DNA of 9,438 nt from Fidelibacterota bacterium (GCA_947473445.1 CANJEU010000055.1:1-9438); one strand, 5' to 3'; shown: positions 1-6,334, counted from the first letter of the stretch. Program-made: numbers and translations. Notes: generated from the sequence alone by a model not told the origin.

Positions 1-371
1 GTAATGGCCAGGATGTCGCCGAACAGATAGGCCGTAAGGTCAAGCCGGACGTTCTTGAGGGCGCTCACGGCGATCAGGCCAAACGCGAGCGCGCTATGGG
101 AGAGTACGCCCAGCAACGTATCAGTCGGAATGCGCCGCTGGAACTGCAGCGCAAAGAGCAGCCCGCCAATCAGCAAGCAGGTGGTGAAAATCCCGATGGT
201 CGGATCGACGCCCGTCAGCAGACCGAGCGCGATACCCATCAGACCCGCATGCGAAAGCGTATCGCCGAAATAGGCCATACGGCGCCAGACGACAAAGCAG
301 CCCAGCGGTCCCGCCACCATTGCGATGCCGAGGCCGGCCAGCACGGCGCGGATCATGAACGGTTCAAACAC
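1..371 (-). CDS. znuB: Zinc ABC transporter permease ZnuB (partial, C-terminus off the left edge)
   Basis: This is the membrane permease of the high-affinity zinc importer, forming the inner-membrane channel driven by ZnuC and fed by ZnuA. Only the first 123 codons lie in the window. The reading is open to the edge and contains the family hallmark WRRMAYFGDTLSHA (about residues 29-42), just after a first hydrophobic helix (about 9-28). Two further hydrophobic segments follow (about 43-75 and 85-105). I chose the GTG at 371-369 because the preceding AAGG at 382-379 is a fair ribosome binding site and because ZnuB homologues begin with a similar xxEPF sequence. An ATG five codons later (356) is the alternative. 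The gene starts 8 bases after the znuC stop codon, so it is the third gene of the zur-znuC-znuB operon. A manganese or iron permease of the same family is less likely given the Zur neighbour. Confidence 0.93.
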   Translation of the reverse strand, partial: MFEPFMIRAVLAGLGIAMVAGPLGCFVVWRRMAYFGDTLSHAGLMGIALGLLTGVDPTIGIFTTCLLIGGLLFALQFQRRIPTDTLLGVLSHSALAFGLIAVSALKNVRLDLTAYLFGDILAI

Positions 372-379
372 AGGACACC

Positions 380-1177
380 TTAAGGAGCATGATGATGTCC
401 GTGATGGTGATCATGCGCGTGGTCATGAGCGCCCGCGACGGCGCCGTCGGGTCCATGGACATGATCATGATGATGCGTGTAAGGCGCGAGCGTACGCGCG
501 GCGGCCTCACCGAACAGATCGACGAACGCCCGGTCGCGGCCTACGTCGTTCGGTTTGCCTGAACAGCAGATATGTCCGTTAAGGCAGTACACGCGATCGG
601 TCGCCGCCATCACGATATTGAGGTCATGCGAGACCAGAAGCACGCTGCAGCCGGTGCGCGCCCGTTGACGTGCAATGACCTGATAGATTTCAATGGCGCC
701 GGTTGCGTCGACATTTTGTGTGGGCTCGTCGAGCACAAGCAGCGCGGGATCGAGCAGCAGCGCGCGCGCGAGCATCACGCGCTGCAGTTCACCACCGGAT
801 AGTCGAAGCGCCGACGCGTCGAGAAGCTGTCCTATGCCGAGTTCATCAAGCACGGCGTGCAGGCGGGCTTCAGGCGGCGCGGCCGTCAACGTCAGGACGC
901 GACGGACGGAGAGGGGCAGTGCCTGATCGAGGTGATATTGCTGCGGCAGATAGCCCACCGAAAGCCCTGGGGCGCGCCGAACCTCGCCGCCATCAAGCTT
1001 TTCCAGGCCGAGAATCGCGCGGATCAGCGTCGATTTGCCCGCCCCATTCGGGCCGATGATGGTCACGATCTCGCCGCGCGCAACGGTCAGATCGACGTGA
1101 TCAAGGACCTGCCGGTCGTTGCGTTTCAGCATCGCCCGTGAAAGGGAAATTGCCGGTTGCGTGGTGGCGTCCTTCAT
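380..1177 (-). CDS. znuC: Zinc ABC transporter ATP-binding protein ZnuC
   Basis: This 265-residue cytoplasmic ATPase powers zinc import through ZnuB. The motifs are intact: Walker A GPNGAGKST (42-50), Q-loop glutamine at 79-80, signature LSGGE (126-130), Walker B LLVLDE (146-151) and H-loop His184. After the ATPase core the protein ends in a striking His/Asp tail (235-263) with 14 histidines in 29 residues. Some ZnuC proteins are known to carry such tails, which probably bind or sense zinc in the cytoplasm; that role is inferred here. The start ATG (1177-1175) overlaps the zur stop in an ATGA, implying translational coupling, and znuB follows 8 bases after the stop. The gene is presumably controlled by the Zur operator at 1705-1716. 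Confidence 0.96.
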   Translation of the reverse strand: MKDATTQPAISLSRAMLKRNDRQVLDHVDLTVARGEIVTIIGPNGAGKSTLIRAILGLEKLDGGEVRRAPGLSVGYLPQQYHLDQALPLSVRRVLTLTAAPPEARLHAVLDELGIGQLLDASALRLSGGELQRVMLARALLLDPALLVLDEPTQNVDATGAIEIYQVIARQRARTGCSVLLVSHDLNIVMAATDRVYCLNGHICCSGKPNDVGRDRAFVDLFGEAAARTLAPYTHHHDHVHGPDGAVAGAHDHAHDHHHGHHHAP

Positions 1178-1686
1178 GTTTTCGGGACGCCTTCTTTATG
1201 GCAGTGGGCGCAAAGTCCCTGAATTTCGATAATTTCGGTTTCCGGAACGAAGCCGTGCGCGCTCAGAGTCTTCTTCACAGCGCGCGTGAGAGCGGCGCCT
1301 TCCATCTCGGTGGCGGACTTGCAGCCCCGGCAGATTAGAAAATGCGCCGCATGGTTTTCGGTGGCCAGTGCGCAACCGATGAATGCATTGAGACTTGCGA
1401 GCCGATGGACAAGCCCGTGTTCCATCAGAAAATCGAGCGCGCGATAGACCGCCATGGGCGCGATTTTACCGGTGCCGGCATTCAGCCCGGCAAGGATGTC
1501 ATAGGCGCCCATGGGCGCATGACTCGCCCACACCGCCTTCAGCACCCGGCGGCGAATCTCGGTCAGTCTCGCCCCGCGCTTGGCGCACAGCGCTTCGGCC
1601 GTGCGCATGGCATCGGCCGCGCAGCGCGTATGATCGTGATGCGGGTGAGGAAAGATCGCAGTGGGTTTACGCGGGCGGGACGCCAT
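1174..1686 (-). CDS. zur: Fur-family zinc uptake regulator Zur
   Basis: This 170-residue protein is a zinc-responsive transcription repressor. It has a winged-helix DNA-binding half (about 25-100, including RLTEIRRRVL at 40-49) and a dimerisation and metal half. Two CxxC pairs, C119/C122 and C159/C162, form the structural zinc site of the Fur family. C105, H112 and H115 are candidates for the regulatory site. The N-terminus is rich in His (HPHHDH, 14-19). In Zur of other bacteria, zinc-loaded protein blocks znu promoters. The gene leads the operon with znuC and znuB and sits next to divergent znuA, which argues for Zur rather than Fur, Mur or PerR. The start ATG (1686-1684) is preceded by AAGG close by. 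Its promoter region contains the palindrome at 1705-1716, suggesting that it also represses itself. Confidence 0.94.
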   Translation of the reverse strand: MASRPRKPTAIFPHPHHDHTRCAADAMRTAEALCAKRGARLTEIRRRVLKAVWASHAPMGAYDILAGLNAGTGKIAPMAVYRALDFLMEHGLVHRLASLNAFIGCALATENHAAHFLICRGCKSATEMEGAALTRAVKKTLSAHGFVPETEIIEIQGLCAHCHKEGVPKT

Positions 1687-1714
1687 TTGCCTTGCCGGTG
1701 AACAATGTTATAAC
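1687..1714 (+). promoter_or_regulatory. Tentative znuA promoter
   Basis: A -35-like TTGCCT (1687-1692) and a -10-like TATAAC (1709-1714) are separated by 16 bases. The -10 lies inside the Zur palindrome, so bound repressor would block polymerase. Each box differs from the consensus, and the assignment rests only on sequence and position. Confidence 0.35.
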
Positions 1715-1716
1715 AT
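1705..1716. promoter_or_regulatory. Putative Zur operator between zur and znuA
   Basis: ATGTTATAACAT is a perfect 12-bp palindrome in the 78-bp gap between the divergent zur-znuCB operon and znuA. It matches the core of known proteobacterial Zur boxes (TGTTATA...TATAACA type). A further partial copy, AACATAA, continues to the right (1717-1723), so a second dimer might bind. Its position between the two start codons suggests that one site represses both transcripts when zinc is plentiful. The sequence match is direct; the function is inferred. Confidence 0.8.
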
Positions 1717-1764
1717 AACATAAATAAGCAACCGCTCTCGCACAAGACACCGGCTGATTACTCC

Positions 1765-2676
1765 GTGAGATACGCCTTCCTGATACTGGCCGCACTCTTG
1801 GCGGCCCAACCTGCCGCTGCAGCCGATTCGCTTGCGGTGGTGGCGTCCACACGCCCGGTGCAGGCTATCGCGCAGGCAGTGATGGCGGGGGTCGGCGCGC
1901 CGCAGCTTCTGCTCGGGAACGCCGCTTCACTCCATGCGCACGCCTTACGGCCCTCGGAGGCGCGGCTTCTAACGCAGGCCAAAGTCGTATTCTGGGTCGG
2001 CCCCACACTTGAAACGTTCCTGACCAAGCCCATCGAAGCGCTGGCGGGCAAAGCACAAGTCACCGCCCTGATGACCGCGCCGGGCGTTGAAATTCTGCCC
2101 GCGCGCGCTGGTGGCCTGTGGGAAATTGCCGATGCGGGGCACGCCGATCATTCCGATGAAAAGCTGCTCGACGGACACATCTGGCTCGATCCGCGCAATG
2201 CCGTGGCTATGGCCAATGCCATGGCCGAGGCGCTCGCGGTGGCCGATCCGATTAATGCCGAACGTTATTGGGCCAATACTGAGGCTTTCTCGCGTGAGGC
2301 CATGGCGTTCGATAAGGATATGCACGTTCGGCTCGCTGCCGTACGCGACAAACGTTTCCTGGTATTTCACGACGCCTACCAGTATTTTGAAGCACGATAT
2401 CGGCTGGCGGCGCTTGGCAGCGTCAGTGTGACGCCCGACCAGCCTCCGAGCGCGCGGCGCCTTGCCGCGATCCAGGAAAAACTGCGAGAGATTGGGGCCG
2501 TGTGCATTTTTTCGGAACCGCAGTTTGAACCGCGCACCGTGCAAATGCTCGTCGAGGGCTCCGGTGCGCGAACAGGTGTGCTCGATCCGGAAGGCGCGAG
2601 CCTCAAGGATCAGCCCGGCCTTTACTTCGCGCTAATGCGCGGTCTCGCCGACGAACTCCTGAGATGCCTCGCATGA
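1765..2676 (+). CDS. znuA: Periplasmic zinc-binding protein ZnuA
   Basis: This 303-residue protein is the solute-binding component that captures zinc in the periplasm and hands it to ZnuBC. A Sec signal peptide spans residues 1-20, with cleavage probably after AAA. Likely zinc ligands by family pattern are His57 or His59 (LHAHALRPSEA), His138 (DGHIWLDP), His202 (FHDAYQYF) and an acidic residue near Asp274. Cys247 and Cys301 match the disulfide pair seen in enterobacterial ZnuA. The usual long His/Asp loop before the second ligand is reduced to a short stretch (GHADHSDEK, 125-133). The start is GTG, since no in-frame ATG lies nearby upstream, and no strong ribosome binding site is visible. The gene is divergent from zur and shares the operator. 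Its stop overlaps the next gene in an ATGA. Confidence 0.94.
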   Translation: MRYAFLILAALLAAQPAAAADSLAVVASTRPVQAIAQAVMAGVGAPQLLLGNAASLHAHALRPSEARLLTQAKVVFWVGPTLETFLTKPIEALAGKAQVTALMTAPGVEILPARAGGLWEIADAGHADHSDEKLLDGHIWLDPRNAVAMANAMAEALAVADPINAERYWANTEAFSREAMAFDKDMHVRLAAVRDKRFLVFHDAYQYFEARYRLAALGSVSVTPDQPPSARRLAAIQEKLREIGAVCIFSEPQFEPRTVQMLVEGSGARTGVLDPEGASLKDQPGLYFALMRGLADELLRCLA

Positions 2677-2969
2677 CCTGGCGCGCGCGGTTCCTCGGCT
2701 GGGTCACGCCGGTCCTGCTACTGGCGCAAATCGCGCTGGCGATTCACCAGTTCGAACATCGCGTTACGCCCGACGCAGTCAATGTCGCGCATGAATGCGT
2801 GCTGTGTAGTGTTGCTTCCGGCGCAGCGCCGCCGCCCACGCCTTTTGTTATTCTTCCGCCCGATCTGGGTCCAGCGGTTCCGCTCCATGCCATCGCCGAC
2901 GCGATCTGCTGCACGCAAATCGCCTCACCTTTCCAGTCGCGCGCCCCCCCGCCCTCCGCTGCTCTTTAG
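2673..2969 (+). CDS. Small membrane or secreted protein with His/Cys motifs, DUF2946-like
   Basis: This is a 98-residue protein of unknown function. One hydrophobic N-terminal segment (about 8-24) could be a signal peptide or membrane anchor. It is followed by HQFEH (25-29), HECVLC (40-45), a Pro/Ala-rich middle, a CC pair (79-80) and a C-terminal RAPPP. This layout resembles the small DUF2946-type proteins found near metal-uptake and TonB receptor genes in proteobacteria; I make that link from memory of the pattern, not from a search. The ATG at 2673 overlaps the znuA stop (ATGA), which favours it over the ATG at 2664 three codons upstream. Its place between znuA and a TonB receptor suggests a periplasmic or membrane role in zinc handling. 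The His and Cys residues could bind metal, but no reaction can be assigned. Confidence 0.75.
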   Translation: MTWRARFLGWVTPVLLLAQIALAIHQFEHRVTPDAVNVAHECVLCSVASGAAPPPTPFVILPPDLGPAVPLHAIADAICCTQIASPFQSRAPPPSAAL

Positions 2970-2976
2970 ATCCTTC

Positions 2977-2991
2977 GCGGGCTTTGCCCGC
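2977..2991 (+). other. Short GC hairpin between the small gene and the receptor gene
   Basis: GCGGGC-TTT-GCCCGC forms a perfect 6-bp GC stem with a three-base loop, 8 bases after the small gene's stop. A T-rich stretch (CTCTTTT) follows only after a few bases, so it is at best a weak or partial terminator. It might lower transcription into the receptor gene or protect the upstream message end. Confidence 0.4.
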
Positions 2992-3020
2992 TGTGACTCT
3001 TTTCAGCAACGGAGATCCCT

Positions 3021-5051
3021 ATGCTTCGCCAATATTTTGGCGTCGCGGCCATGTCCATGGTCGCTGCGACTTATTCTATTCCCGCGACGGCCCAAAGCGC
3101 CCTGCGTGAAGAAAACGCCCTTCATATCGATGAAATCTTCATCACGGGCTCGCCGCTGGGCCGCGACAGGTTCGATGTCGTGCAAGGCACCAGTGTGCTC
3201 ACAGGTGATCGCCTCGCTGCGGCGCTGCGCCCTTCCATCGGCGAAACGCTTTCCAGTCAGCCGGGTGTGACTTCGACCTTCTTTGGCCCTTACGCCAGCC
3301 GTCCAATCATCCGGGGCTTTGACGGTGACCGCATTCGCGTGCTGTTCGACGGCATTGGAAGCATCGACGCCTCATCCGTGAGCCCGGACCACCAGACGGC
3401 CGGCGACTCGATGGGCGCCGAACGCATTGAAGTCCTGCGCGGTCCTGCCACCTTGCTCTACGGCACGTCGGCCATCGGCGGGGTCGTCAACATTATCGAT
3501 GGCCGCATTCCGCAGGAAGTCCCCGCGCGCGGCTATCACGGCCATGCCATTGGCGGTTACGGGACCAACGCCAACGAACGGTTCGTCAGCGGTGGCGCAG
3601 ATGTCAAATCCGCGAATGGACTGATGATTCACGCTGACGGCAGCTGGCGCAAAACCGGCGACTATTCCGTCCCTGGGTATGCCAGTGAGGAAGCCGAGGA
3701 AGAAGGTATCCGCGGCCGTGTCGAAAATACCGACGGTCGTACGGCCAGCGCAGTGGGCGGTGCGTCTTATATTTGGGAGAACGGCGTCATCGGAGCGGCG
3801 GTGCAACGCTTCACGTCCAACTATGGCGTTGCCGGCCATCATCATCATGAAGAAGGCGCGGAAGAGGAAGTGCCGCACGAAGAAACGTTGGTCCGCATTG
3901 ACCTCAAACAGACCCGCGTCGATCTGAAAGGCGAGGTTCGCGACCTCGGCTCATTCATTACCACCGTCCGAGCGCGCGCGGCCTTCGGCGACTACCAGCA
4001 TCAGGAGATTGAGGGCGCCGACGAGGGAACAACCTTCACGAACGAGGGATGGGAAGGGCGCCTGGAGGCCATGCATGCGCCCATTGGCCCGCTCAACGGC
4101 ATCTTTGGGATTCAGTATCGTACGCGGGATTTTGCAGCGATAGGTGACGAAGCTTTCACGCCGCCTTCCGATACTAGCCACGTCGCGGGTTTCCTGCTCG
4201 AAAGCGCGGTCATTGGACCGTGGCGGCTGGAAGCGGGAGGACGCATTGAAGGAACGCGGATAGCACTTCCCGATGGATCACGCAGCAAGTTCACGTCATC
4301 GGCGGCCTCGGGTTCGGTTGCCTATGAATTTGCGACCGACACCTTGATCGGTGCGACGATATCATGGACCGAACGTCCGCCCACGGCCGAGGAGTTGTTC
4401 TCCGAGGGGCCGCACCTTGCCACCAATCAGTTCGAGCGCGGCAACCCGGCGCTCGGTGAGGAACAGGCGGTCAATCTCGAGGTTACCTTGCGCCGCGGGG
4501 TCGGGCCGGTGACCGGTTCGGTCAGTTTGTATCGCACCTGGTATGATCGGTTCATCTTCGCCCAACAAACCGGCGCGGAAGTCGACGAATTGCCTGTCTT
4601 CCAGTTCACCGCCGTCGATGCGCGCTTCCAAGGCATCGAATCTGAAGTGACTCTGCAGGCCATTGACGAGGCGACGTATGGTCTTGCGTTCGACGCCGGC
4701 CTCGATGTCGTCCGCGCCACCAATGTAACGGCTGGCGAGCCTCTGCCGCGCATTCCCCCGTTCCGCTATCGCTTCGGCGTGGAGGCCCGGTGGCAGATGC
4801 TGGACGGACGGATCGAAGTCGCCGGCGCGGCGGCGCAGAACCGCACCTCACCGCTTGAGACCTCTACGGTCGGCTACACGTTCCTCAACGCCCGTCTCGG
4901 ATACAAACCCTTCGAAGACCAGGACGTGCAGTTCGTGCTGCAGGCGCAGAACCTCACCAACGCGGCGGGGCGGCCGCACACTTCCTTCTTGAAGGATATA
5001 GCGCCGCTGCCTGGGCGCGACGTGCGTCTCTATTTGCGGGTGAGCTACTAA
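3021..5051 (+). CDS. TonB-dependent outer-membrane receptor, probable zinc importer (ZnuD-like)
   Basis: This 676-residue outer-membrane receptor probably imports zinc or a zinc complex using TonB energy. A signal peptide spans about 1-25 (PATAQ). A TonB-box-like segment (HIDEIFITGS, 35-44) precedes the plug domain (about 50-165), which includes RPIIRGFDGDRIRVLFDG (94-111) and RIEVLRGPATLLYG (135-148). The plug stretch with SPDH (121-124) and GGVVNIIDGRIP (153-164) resembles ZnuD of Neisseria. The beta-barrel fills the rest and ends in an aromatic Tyr676, as outer-membrane proteins do. A His/Glu run (H273-276, H286 among many Glu) probably lies in an extracellular loop and could capture metal. 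GGAGA at 3011-3015 supports this start. No separate Zur box is visible in front, so it is likely cotranscribed with znuA. A siderophore or cobalamin receptor is possible but less likely in this setting. Confidence 0.9.
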   Translation: MLRQYFGVAAMSMVAATYSIPATAQSALREENALHIDEIFITGSPLGRDRFDVVQGTSVLTGDRLAAALRPSIGETLSSQPGVTSTFFGPYASRPIIRGFDGDRIRVLFDGIGSIDASSVSPDHQTAGDSMGAERIEVLRGPATLLYGTSAIGGVVNIIDGRIPQEVPARGYHGHAIGGYGTNANERFVSGGADVKSANGLMIHADGSWRKTGDYSVPGYASEEAEEEGIRGRVENTDGRTASAVGGASYIWENGVIGAAVQRFTSNYGVAGHHHHEEGAEEEVPHEETLVRIDLKQTRVDLKGEVRDLGSFITTVRARAAFGDYQHQEIEGADEGTTFTNEGWEGRLEAMHAPIGPLNGIFGIQYRTRDFAAIGDEAFTPPSDTSHVAGFLLESAVIGPWRLEAGGRIEGTRIALPDGSRSKFTSSAASGSVAYEFATDTLIGATISWTERPPTAEELFSEGPHLATNQFERGNPALGEEQAVNLEVTLRRGVGPVTGSVSLYRTWYDRFIFAQQTGAEVDELPVFQFTAVDARFQGIESEVTLQAIDEATYGLAFDAGLDVVRATNVTAGEPLPRIPPFRYRFGVEARWQMLDGRIEVAGAAAQNRTSPLETSTVGYTFLNARLGYKPFEDQDVQFVLQAQNLTNAAGRPHTSFLKDIAPLPGRDVRLYLRVSY

Positions 5052-5752
5052 GCGGCAATCACGGGCTGCCCGGCGCGAACAACCGCGCCGCGGCGGCCTG
5101 TGTCGACGCGCAGAAGCTTGCCGCCGCGCATCGTCGTCAGGCAATGATCTGGGCCTTCGCCGACGGCGCGAATACGGCGAACGAGTTCCTCGGGCGTGAA
5201 GCCTTCGGGCAGATGGCAGAGCAACTCGAAATCCTTGCGCGTCCGGCGTCGGCCCGACCAGACGTCGCCGCTATAGCGCAACGGCGTATGCACATTGGCC
5301 AAATCGGGCGCCATGCTCTCGAGCACATGCATCAGCACCACCAGAGTGTGCGTATCAAGACCAAGGCGATCCCAGCGCGGGTCGATTTTGAAGCGCTCGA
5401 CCTTGCAGATCGCGCCGCTATCGACGGCGGGCGCCATCTCGTGAAGCGTGACGGCGAATTCCGGCACGCCGTCGTAGAGGGCGAATACCGAAGGAAATAG
5501 CCCGGGATAGTTCGGCGGTCCCGGATGCAGATTGTAGGCGGGGGACACAAGCCCGGCGAGCACCCGCCGCGGCACAATGACATCCGAGCCGACGGAGAGA
5601 ATCCGGCTCGCCTCGGGATCATGGGCCAGCTCGGCCTCAAGGTCGGCCAGCGACCAGGCGAAGCTCACGGCCAGACGGGGCGCGGCGCGCCGCAGCGCGT
5701 CGGTCAGCGGCTCTTCAAACTCCCGCTGGGTCATCAGAATAAGGCGGCCCAC
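5048..5752 (-). CDS. Stand-alone formyltransferase-fold protein
   Basis: This 234-residue protein belongs to the 10-formyl-tetrahydrofolate-dependent formyltransferase family (PurN, Fmt, sugar N-formyltransferases). The catalytic Asn-His-Asp triad is visible: N74 and H76 in NLHPGPPNYPG (74-84), and D111 in AVDSGAI. It is shorter than methionyl-tRNA formyltransferase (about 310 residues) and appears to lack the Fmt C-terminal domain; the tail from about 175 is not recognised. The acceptor could be an amino sugar, an amino acid derivative or another amine, and I cannot tell which. The start is GTG (5752-5750), supported by GGGAG seven bases upstream; an ATG at 5734 is the alternative. Its stop overlaps the convergent receptor gene by four bases. 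Its 5' end faces the suf regulator across a 123-bp gap, so the two may share control signals. Confidence 0.8.
   Translation of the reverse strand: MGRLILMTQREFEEPLTDALRRAAPRLAVSFAWSLADLEAELAHDPEASRILSVGSDVIVPRRVLAGLVSPAYNLHPGPPNYPGLFPSVFALYDGVPEFAVTLHEMAPAVDSGAICKVERFKIDPRWDRLGLDTHTLVVLMHVLESMAPDLANVHTPLRYSGDVWSGRRRTRKDFELLCHLPEGFTPEELVRRIRAVGEGPDHCLTTMRGGKLLRVDTGRRGAVVRAGQPVIAA
5071..5090. other. Strong GC hairpin just past the receptor gene stop
   Basis: CGGCGCG and CGCGCCG pair perfectly (7 bp) around the loop AACAAC. The hairpin sits 20 bases downstream of the receptor stop and inside the last codons of the convergent formyltransferase gene. No T-tract follows on either strand, so it is not a classical terminator. 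It may stabilise or define the 3' end of the zinc operon message. Confidence 0.45.
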
Positions 5753-5783
5753 CTTCTCGCTCCCAAAAGCAAAGACTCAAGAC

Positions 5784-5812
5784 TTGAATCCTCCTACCCC
5801 AGAGCCTATTAC
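5784..5812 (+). promoter_or_regulatory. Candidate suf operon promoter
   Basis: A TTGAAT (-35-like, 5784-5789) and a TATTAC (-10-like, 5807-5812) are 17 bases apart, placing transcription start near 5819, about 57 bases before the regulator's ATG. Each box matches 4 of 6 consensus bases. The IscR-type dyad lies just downstream of the predicted start. Confidence 0.4.
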
Positions 5813-5825
5813 AGCCTGGTAAACA

Positions 5826-5840
5826 GGACCGATTTAGTCC
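5826..5840. promoter_or_regulatory. Putative IscR/SufR-type operator
   Basis: GGACCGATTTAGTCC has inverted GGAC/GTCC arms around an AT-rich centre. It fits the core GAC-T-R-WWW-Y-A-GTC of the type 1 IscR site except for C in place of T after the first GAC. It lies 36 bases before the start codon of the Rrf2-family regulator. Autoregulation by that regulator in response to Fe-S status is the natural reading, inferred from motif and location. Confidence 0.6.
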
Positions 5841-5875
5841 GAGATGGCCATTTAGCCCCGAAAAGGGCAATAATA

Positions 5876-6334
5876 ATGTTTAAAGTCAATAAGTTAACTG
5901 ATTACGCGACGGTCGTTTTGATCAGTATTGCCCGCACCCATGTGGTGCGGTCGAGCCAGCATATCTCTGAAAAGACCGGAATCCCGCTGCCGACCGTGGC
6001 CAAGCTCATGAAAAGCCTGAACAAGGCCGGCTTGGTCAACTCGCAGCGCGGCGCCGCCGGCGGCTACACCCTTGGCCGTGTGCCCACAAAAATCACTCTC
6101 GCCGACGTCATCCAGGCCGTTGAGGGGCCGATCGCGCTCACCGCCTGCGCCGATACCTCCGACGAGCATTGCAGCATCGAATCAGTGTGTCCGGTGCAGG
6201 GCCGCTGGAATCGCGTGAACTCGGCTGTGCGCGCGGCGCTCGCCGAAGTCACCTTGGCCGATATGGTCGCCGACATGAACACCTTCGGCATCGTGCCGCC
6301 CGCGGCGCAGCCGCCTGTTGTGATGGCGGAGTAA
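5876..6334 (+). CDS. Rrf2-family Fe-S regulator of the suf operon
   Basis: This 152-residue winged-helix regulator is of the Rrf2/IscR type. It probably senses Fe-S cluster status and controls the suf genes behind it. The DNA-binding half covers about 1-85 (VNKLTDYATVVL, then LPTVAKLMKSLNKAGLVNSQRGAAGGY). Three cysteines for a cluster follow: C91, C99 and C105. The residue aligned with the His ligand of E. coli IscR (two after the third Cys, plus one) appears to be Gln108. The CPVQGRW motif is typical of the Suf-linked branch of the family rather than IscR proper. I chose the ATG at 5876 because AAAAGGG (5861-5867) sits 8 bases upstream and the protein begins like its family. The open frame continues further upstream, but that part is non-homologous. 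sufB begins 5 bases after the stop. Confidence 0.9.
   Translation: MFKVNKLTDYATVVLISIARTHVVRSSQHISEKTGIPLPTVAKLMKSLNKAGLVNSQRGAAGGYTLGRVPTKITLADVIQAVEGPIALTACADTSDEHCSIESVCPVQGRWNRVNSAVRAALAEVTLADMVADMNTFGIVPPAAQPPVVMAE

Noticed and set aside
1969..2544. Antisense open frame across znuA
   Set aside because: It shows no family motif, and the sense-strand ZnuA has signal peptide, ligands and disulfide cysteines intact.
2664..2672. Earlier ATG for the small His/Cys gene
   Set aside because: The ATG at 2673 forms an ATGA overlap with the znuA stop, the usual coupling arrangement also seen at zur/znuC; the earlier start adds only three residues and cannot be fully excluded.
5777..5787. Short dyad TCAAG-A-CTTGA in the suf promoter region
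   Set aside because: The arms are only 5 bp and overlap the candidate -35 box; it is too short to call an operator without conservation.
5525..5875. Open frame continuing upstream of the Rrf2 regulator start
   Set aside because: It overlaps the antisense formyltransferase and the promoter region, shows no family homology, and the ATG at 5876 has a good ribosome binding site and the expected family N-terminus.
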